Of a DNA stretch of 64,000 bases, positions 59,126-64,000 are shown in pieces (positions within the stretch are counted from its first letter, which is position 1; every line of letters starts with the position of its first letter). The position numbers and the translations under genes are program-made. The DNA lies in assembly GCF_001420595.1 (NCBI RefSeq), contig NZ_LJIX01000006.1, forward strand, positions 366,361 through 430,360, read 5' to 3'. Source of the DNA: Cytobacillus solani. Its GTDB lineage: Bacteria; Bacillota; Bacilli; Bacillales; Cytobacillaceae. Below the pieces are notes generated by a model, which searched no databases, had not been told where the DNA came from, and saw nothing but the letters and a program-made list of their open reading frames with translations.

Positions 59126-61828
59126 ATGACAATAGATGAGAAGCTAAATAATAAAGTATTTTACCATACGTTGATCGCCGAAAATGAGGATTTGCATTCA
59201 ATGAAACATCTCGGAGATCTTTATATGGAGGAACAGAAGAAGGAGTTATCTGATTTATCCTATATTCGCTTCTCGCAAGGAGAAGTTTATTTCCATCACC
59301 GGGATTATGAAGCGGCTATTTTTAAATGGGAGAATATAAGTAATGAACTAGAGCCATGGGCAAAGAAAAATATGGCTGATGCCTATTTTGAGCTTGAACT
59401 GCTTTCAACTGCGGAGGATATTTATCAATCCATTCATACCGATTCAGACGTATTAAAAACAGAAGTACTTCTACAGCTGTTTTCTTTATACATAGAGCAG
59501 GGAAAGCTTGAACGGGCTGTTGAAGTGATTAAAGATGCAGTAACCTTAAATCCTGACTACTCGGAAGTAACAGAGATTGCTCGATCCTTTTTCGAGGAGT
59601 ACCAAGATTGGAATAATGCAGTGGAGCTTGCGGTAAATGAATCTGTTCGCACGGGGAATCTACAGTGGTACGATATTCTCCACACATATGTTGAACAAGG
59701 CAAAATGATGAAAATGCCGCCAAATGATTTCAATGAGGTTCTTCATACACTATATAAAGTTGATTTAATGAAGTTTGAGGCACTAACCGTGTCATTTTGG
59801 AAGTGTTATAAGAAAGGTGAGTTTTATTTTTCTTGGCTTAAAGAGATTAATCATATTCTTCTGCATAAAGACGGGAGCAAGGCACATATATGGCGTGAGT
59901 TATCTGAACTCTATCAAAATACGTATATTGAATTAATCGATGGCAAGTATTTAATCAAAGAATTATCACACCTTATCCCGAATCACCTAACGAATTGGCT
60001 GAAACTGGCTGACTCACCTCATACTTTGTTTGCAGCTGCTTCCACACTGGCATGGAGTGAAATTTTCACTTCAGGGATAGAACCGGAAATCATCAATAAA
60101 GCAGAAAGTTTATTAAAGAGAACTGCAGGGAGTGGAGATAGTCTTGAAGAAGGGTATCTTCTATTTGAATCTATTGTACATTGGGCAAAGAAGAATGGGA
60201 TCGAATTAGGAAAACGTTTTGGCTGGATGGTGAAAGAGCTGCTGGATTTGAATACACATCATATTCTTTTAGCTAGCACAGATGATCGAAATAAATCGAA
60301 TTTTATTCAATCAACTATTGGCAGTAATCCAATGCATGAGATATCTTCCATCCCAGCTATTTACAAGAATAGTGATACACCTGAAATAATGGAAATATCT
60401 GATGAAGAATTTAGAGAATTTGCTAATCTCTCAGAGCATTCCGTTCACCCGCAAGCAATTATCCAATATAAGCAGCCGATGTCTTTTTTGTGTGACAATG
60501 AAATTACAATTATTAATACACCTAGGATGACTGGAGAGTACAAGTTCAGGAATGGAGTATTTCAATACTTGCAGCTTGCAGATAGCTTATTATTTATTCT
60601 TGATTCAGATGAACTTTTTTCAGAGAAAGAGCTCGAGGCAGCGTTGAAAATTCGAGAGAAGGCACCAAATCTGCCTATCCATTTTTTAGTCAATAACAAC
60701 GATCAAGAGGTAATTGACCAAGTTTCTGCACAAGTGCATACGTATTTCCCGAAAGTAAGGATTCTTGCTAACTCCACTGCTGATTTTGAGTTGAATGGTC
60801 TCTCGAATTTTATAGCTGAAATAAAAAATAATCGAAATCTAGAAGAGGAACGTACATCTAAAGTACATCATTATATCCGTAAAACAATTAAGTATCTGTT
60901 AGAAAGACGCGTTGAAATGGAAAATAGCTTTATTGATGCGATTAAATGGAATGAAGAGATGGTAACGAAGCTTAAAGGGGCAACGAATCAATTAAGTGAT
61001 CTGGAAGAAGAGAAGATCCGAACAATAAAAAGAGCTTTTCGAAAAATGGTAGATGATATGAAATTAGAAGTAACAGAGGAAATTCCCAACTTACTGCGAG
61101 AATGCTCGGAGCTTATTACAGAGGACTGTGACTTTGGAAAAATTCATATCAAACTAAATGAGGAAATGAATGAAAGAGTTCAGAATTATATGGATGAAAA
61201 TATACTCCCAAACATTCATTATGCATTTCAAAGTTGGATTGCTGAAGCAAAGACCGAGTTTGACCAGAGTCAAAGTTTTCTAAATGAAATGTGTGCAGGC
61301 TTCAATGACCTTTATGGCGATGAGAAAATCAAGCTGGACTGTGACTTTAAATTATTGGATGATTGGCGGCGGGATGCTGATAGGATGACCAGAGGATCGG
61401 TTCAGCTAGAAAAAATGAATATACTTCTGCGTTTTACTCCATCCCAATTTTTATTAAAAAGTGCAGGCAAACTATTTAACGCCATACCTCAAAATAAGGC
61501 TTTAATTCTTAATAAGTATAAGCAATATATCGAAAATGAGGATTATAGCAGTGTATCTGTTACGATTTCAAATCTGCTGACTCAGCCGTTTGAACTATTC
61601 GAAAAGGCGTTAGATCGAGATATACACATGTTTTTTGATCATCCATTTTCCGTATTAAATGATGCTTTAGATGAAGCAAGTAAAGAAATAGAATGGAATA
61701 AAGAGTCATTAAGGGAAATGAGAATGAATCCGGAAACCTATCGAGATCCGCTAACATTATTCCAGCTGAAACTTCGACAATTTGAATGGATGACAAAAGC
61801 TGGCGAATCACTTCATCAGTATCAGTAA
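59126..61828 (+). CDS. TPR protein fused to a degenerate dynamin-like GTPase region
   Basis: A 900-residue protein. Residues ~1-170 are TPR-like helical repeats (LGDLYMEEQ, YIRFSQGEVYFHHRDYEAAIFKW, NMADAYFELELLSTAEDIYQ, LYIEQGKLERAVEVIKDAVTLNPDY). Around 378-395, LLASTDDRNKSNFIQSTIGS stands where a P-loop would be. Around 460, EITIINTPRMTGEY matches the DxPG switch, followed by LLFILDSDELFSEKE and FLVNNNDQE (the NKxD position). The glycines of the P-loop and the Lys-x-Asp are altered, so GTP hydrolysis is doubtful. Residues ~560-900 are long helices, like a dynamin stalk. The ATG at 59126 fits GGGGGA best. Confidence 0.72.
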   Translation: MTIDEKLNNKVFYHTLIAENEDLHSMKHLGDLYMEEQKKELSDLSYIRFSQGEVYFHHRDYEAAIFKWENISNELEPWAKKNMADAYFELELLSTAEDIYQSIHTDSDVLKTEVLLQLFSLYIEQGKLERAVEVIKDAVTLNPDYSEVTEIARSFFEEYQDWNNAVELAVNESVRTGNLQWYDILHTYVEQGKMMKMPPNDFNEVLHTLYKVDLMKFEALTVSFWKCYKKGEFYFSWLKEINHILLHKDGSKAHIWRELSELYQNTYIELIDGKYLIKELSHLIPNHLTNWLKLADSPHTLFAAASTLAWSEIFTSGIEPEIINKAESLLKRTAGSGDSLEEGYLLFESIVHWAKKNGIELGKRFGWMVKELLDLNTHHILLASTDDRNKSNFIQSTIGSNPMHEISSIPAIYKNSDTPEIMEISDEEFREFANLSEHSVHPQAIIQYKQPMSFLCDNEITIINTPRMTGEYKFRNGVFQYLQLADSLLFILDSDELFSEKELEAALKIREKAPNLPIHFLVNNNDQEVIDQVSAQVHTYFPKVRILANSTADFELNGLSNFIAEIKNNRNLEEERTSKVHHYIRKTIKYLLERRVEMENSFIDAIKWNEEMVTKLKGATNQLSDLEEEKIRTIKRAFRKMVDDMKLEVTEEIPNLLRECSELITEDCDFGKIHIKLNEEMNERVQNYMDENILPNIHYAFQSWIAEAKTEFDQSQSFLNEMCAGFNDLYGDEKIKLDCDFKLLDDWRRDADRMTRGSVQLEKMNILLRFTPSQFLLKSAGKLFNAIPQNKALILNKYKQYIENEDYSSVSVTISNLLTQPFELFEKALDRDIHMFFDHPFSVLNDALDEASKEIEWNKESLREMRMNPETYRDPLTLFQLKLRQFEWMTKAGESLHQYQ

Positions 61829-61874
61829 GTTATTTCTATGAAACAGACATAAACTTTATTGAATCCATATGAGC

Positions 61875-61903
61875 CGGCGGAAGTAATCTATCTTCCGCCT
61901 TAA
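61875..61903 (+). terminator. Terminator of the TPR gene
   Basis: GGCGGAAG pairs with CTTCCGCC with a TAATCTAT loop; TTAAATCTG follows, a weak T-tract. Confidence 0.6.
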
Positions 61904-62002
61904 ATCTGAAAAATATCACCGGGATTTATGACAGCCTTCTAAAATGCATTCTAATGGATTTGAATAAGAATGTTATTTTTAGCAGGGAGGAGGAGAAAAT
62001 AA

Positions 62003-64000
62003 GTGAGCTTTAAAAAGAAGCAATTTCTTGCATTGGGCTTAACGGTCTTTTGTATGGTTCTATTAATGTTTGTGATCCTATTCATGGCCAATTTGATGAG
62101 ATCGAATATGATAGAAATTGTCCAAGACCGATATTTTAAAGTGAAGCAGGTAACGGAAATTAGGCAATTATTTGATCAAGCCGATCGTCAGCTTCTAAGA
62201 ATTGTTGTAGATAATGAAGAAATTGATACTCCTATTTTTTCCGAGTCTTTGAAAACTAACCACGCTAGTATTCAATCGAGACTCATGGATATTCAGGAAT
62301 CAGTAAATACTAAAAAAGGAAAAAGGAATGTAGACACAATTGAATCAGCCTATCGTTCGTATTATGAGATGGAGAAGCAATTCCTTATAGAGTTAAAGAA
62401 TGGGGAAACTAATAATCTTAAGTCTTTGTATGATAATGAACGAGAAAATCGGGATGAGCTATTGTCTCATTTAGACCAGTTTAAAGATTATCAAGAATCG
62501 TTAATGGAAGAATCATTGAAAAATGCCACAAATACATATAGTACGCTCGTGATTGTACTCATCTCTGCTGTTGCAGTTGCACTTATATTAATCATTATAG
62601 TGACTCTTTGGTTAATTAGAAGCACAAGCAGAAATATTCATTCGATAACAAAAGGAATAAAGAAAATCGATTTTACAAATTTAACAAGGATCCCGAGGTT
62701 AGATGTAAATACAAAAGATGAAATAGGTGAAATTGCGTCCGCATTTAATTCAATGGCAGCTTCGTTGGAAACTTATAGTGCAAAGGAAATGCAGTATACA
62801 TTGGAGATTACTGAACAAAACTGGGTAACAACTCATTCGTCTAGCATTGTTCATCTTTATAGTCATCATGTAACAATTGAAGGGCTTGCAGAAGAATTAA
62901 TAAACAAATTAGCGGATGTGCTTGAAGCGAAACTTGGTGGTTTTTATTTGAAGGAAGAAGGGAAAAAGCCTATTTTCCGTAAAATTGCTTCCTATGCAGC
63001 AGATGTGAATAACCAGGCAGGAAGAGACTATTTTTTCGAAGGAGAAGGACTTGTTGGGCAGTGTGCAATTGATGGAAAAGTATTTTTCTTAAATGAGGTC
63101 CCTGACGATTATCAGGTGATTTCAACAGGGCTGGGGACAATCAAACCAAAAAGTATATTAATGGCACCTATATTGCTAAAGGATGAGGTGTTAGCTGTTA
63201 TTGAACTAGCTAGCTTACAAGCCTTTACATCTACACAGGTAAAGCTATTGGAAGAAGTGCTTGGAACCCTTGGGATAGCAATAACAAATATTCTTGGAAG
63301 AATGGAGATTGCCTGTCTGCTTCAAGAGTCACAGGCAAAGACAGAAGAATTGCAAATGCAATCGGAGGAGCTGCAAACTCAATCAGAGGAATTACAATCA
63401 CAATCAGAGGAAATGCAGACACAAGCAGAGGAACTGCGCATGATCAATGAGCAATTAGAAGAGCGAACGAAGGATGCTGAGCTTAAATCAGAAGAACTTC
63501 AAGCAGCAAAGGAGAGTTTAGAAGAAAAGGCACGTGAACTTCTGCAAAGTTCGAAATATAAATCTGAGTTTCTAGCAAATATGTCCCATGAGCTTCGGAC
63601 ACCATTAAATAGCATTTTATTACTTTCTGAAATGATGACAGAAGATCCAGACCATGGCTTGAACGAAGAGCAGATTGAATTTGCCAAGGTCATCCATTCA
63701 TCGGGTCAGGACCTGCTAAATTTAATTAATGATATATTGGATCTGTCAAAGGTTGAGGTAGGGAAACTTGATATTCATTTTGAAGAGGTGAACATTAACG
63801 AATTTGCCGAACGAATAAATCGTCACTTCATGCCATTCGCTAAGCAAAAAAATCTTGATTTTACTGTCAATGTAATCGATAATGCACCACATTCTGTTTT
63901 TACAGATGAACAGCGCTTACAGCAAATTATTAAAAATCTGCTTTCAAATGCCTTTAAATTTACTGAGAAAGGCTCTGTTTCTGTTTCAGTAGAAGAAGTA
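62003..64000 (+). CDS. Sensor histidine kinase (4-helix sensor, HAMP, GAF, coiled coil, HisKA), 3' end outside window
   Basis: At least 666 residues, open to the window end. Two spans (~9-30 and ~180-205) frame an extracytoplasmic helical sensor. HAMP follows (~205-258: TKDEIGEIASAFNSMAASLE), then a GAF domain (~290-430: GEGLVGQCAIDGKVFFLNEVP, APILLKDEVLAVIELAS). A Gln/Glu-rich coiled coil of near-perfect 7-residue repeats (ELQMQSE, ELQTQSE, ELQSQSE, EMQTQAE) spans ~450-475. HisKA has FLANMSHELRTPLNSIL with the phospho-His near 529, and the N-box LQQIIKNLLSNAFKFTEKG starts the ATPase domain. GTG start behind GGGAGGAGGAG. Response regulators may follow outside. Confidence 0.93.
   Translation, partial: MSFKKKQFLALGLTVFCMVLLMFVILFMANLMRSNMIEIVQDRYFKVKQVTEIRQLFDQADRQLLRIVVDNEEIDTPIFSESLKTNHASIQSRLMDIQESVNTKKGKRNVDTIESAYRSYYEMEKQFLIELKNGETNNLKSLYDNERENRDELLSHLDQFKDYQESLMEESLKNATNTYSTLVIVLISAVAVALILIIIVTLWLIRSTSRNIHSITKGIKKIDFTNLTRIPRLDVNTKDEIGEIASAFNSMAASLETYSAKEMQYTLEITEQNWVTTHSSSIVHLYSHHVTIEGLAEELINKLADVLEAKLGGFYLKEEGKKPIFRKIASYAADVNNQAGRDYFFEGEGLVGQCAIDGKVFFLNEVPDDYQVISTGLGTIKPKSILMAPILLKDEVLAVIELASLQAFTSTQVKLLEEVLGTLGIAITNILGRMEIACLLQESQAKTEELQMQSEELQTQSEELQSQSEEMQTQAEELRMINEQLEERTKDAELKSEELQAAKESLEEKARELLQSSKYKSEFLANMSHELRTPLNSILLLSEMMTEDPDHGLNEEQIEFAKVIHSSGQDLLNLINDILDLSKVEVGKLDIHFEEVNINEFAERINRHFMPFAKQKNLDFTVNVIDNAPHSVFTDEQRLQQIIKNLLSNAFKFTEKGSVSVSVEEV

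Overview
The window reads as chromosomal DNA of a low-GC, endospore-forming-type Firmicute of the Bacillaceae (Bacillus/Cytobacillus/Neobacillus-like). The evidence is AT-rich codon use, AGGAGG-type ribosome binding sites with frequent TTG/GTG starts, and Bacillus-type families: YhgE/Pip, XpaC-TelA, TerD, PadR with a HAAS membrane protein, a MocR regulator, and a PTS with a BglG-type antiterminator. The species cannot be fixed from sequence reading alone. No rRNA, tRNA, CRISPR array or intact insertion sequence was seen.

Layout. 0-7.5 kb: the 3' end of a cobyrinate diamide synthase gene, a decayed diguanylate cyclase, a PadR/HAAS pair, a DUF1456 protein, a YgjP-type metallopeptidase, a double-MerR regulator and two alpha/beta hydrolases. 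Two intergenic arrays of a 21-bp-period GGCGAATATAT repeat lie here. 7.7-17 kb: a large two-part isoprenoid synthase, a membrane-anchored lysozyme-like protein, a Gly/Tyr-rich coat-like protein, and a run of regulators and GNAT acetyltransferases. A 57-codon gene at 16.8 kb has a decayed copy at 13.4 kb. 17-25 kb: a complete N-acetylglucosamine operon: leader antiterminator/terminator, EIIA, a BglG-type antiterminator protein with an apparent AUU start codon, EIICB(GlcNAc), HPr, enzyme I, CutC, NagA and NagB. GlcNAc is imported and phosphorylated by the PTS, deacetylated by NagA and converted to fructose-6-P by NagB.

25-34 kb: a lipoprotein, a dispersed Bacillus repeat, alkaline phosphatase, a MocR regulator, then a five-gene electron-transfer operon (cytochrome b, NasC-type molybdoenzyme, four-cluster ferredoxin, Tat-type Rieske protein, small membrane protein) preceded by an FNR-like box. 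It looks like a quinol-linked nitrate reductase. 34.6-36.7 kb is a graveyard holding a KDPG aldolase pseudogene, an unknown fragment, a tyrosine-recombinase fragment and a c-di-GMP-I riboswitch whose chemotaxis-receptor target survives only as its last ~27 codons. A working L,D-transpeptidase gene sits among them.

36.7-57 kb: stress and housekeeping genes. These are a TerD-vWA protein, proline dehydrogenase, an HxlR/nitroreductase pair with twin operators, YhgE/Pip, a TetR/DHA2 efflux pair, a SET-domain protein, a transsulfuration-type PLP enzyme, XpaC-TelA, a short flavoprotein, a secreted M28 peptidase, two dehydrogenases, and a TerD-(prion-like linker)-Zn ribbon-TerB protein. 57-64 kb: a glutaminyl-tRNA synthetase (uncommon in Bacilli), a 900-residue TPR protein with a degenerate dynamin-like GTPase region, and a hybrid-type sensor kinase running off the window end.

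The strongest leads are the nitrate-reductase-like operon, the AUU-initiated antiterminator in its own RAT-controlled operon, the stranded riboswitch with its MCP remnant, the 21-bp repeat arrays, and three unusual architectures (tandem isoprenoid synthase, TPR-pseudo-dynamin, TerD-prion-like-TerB).
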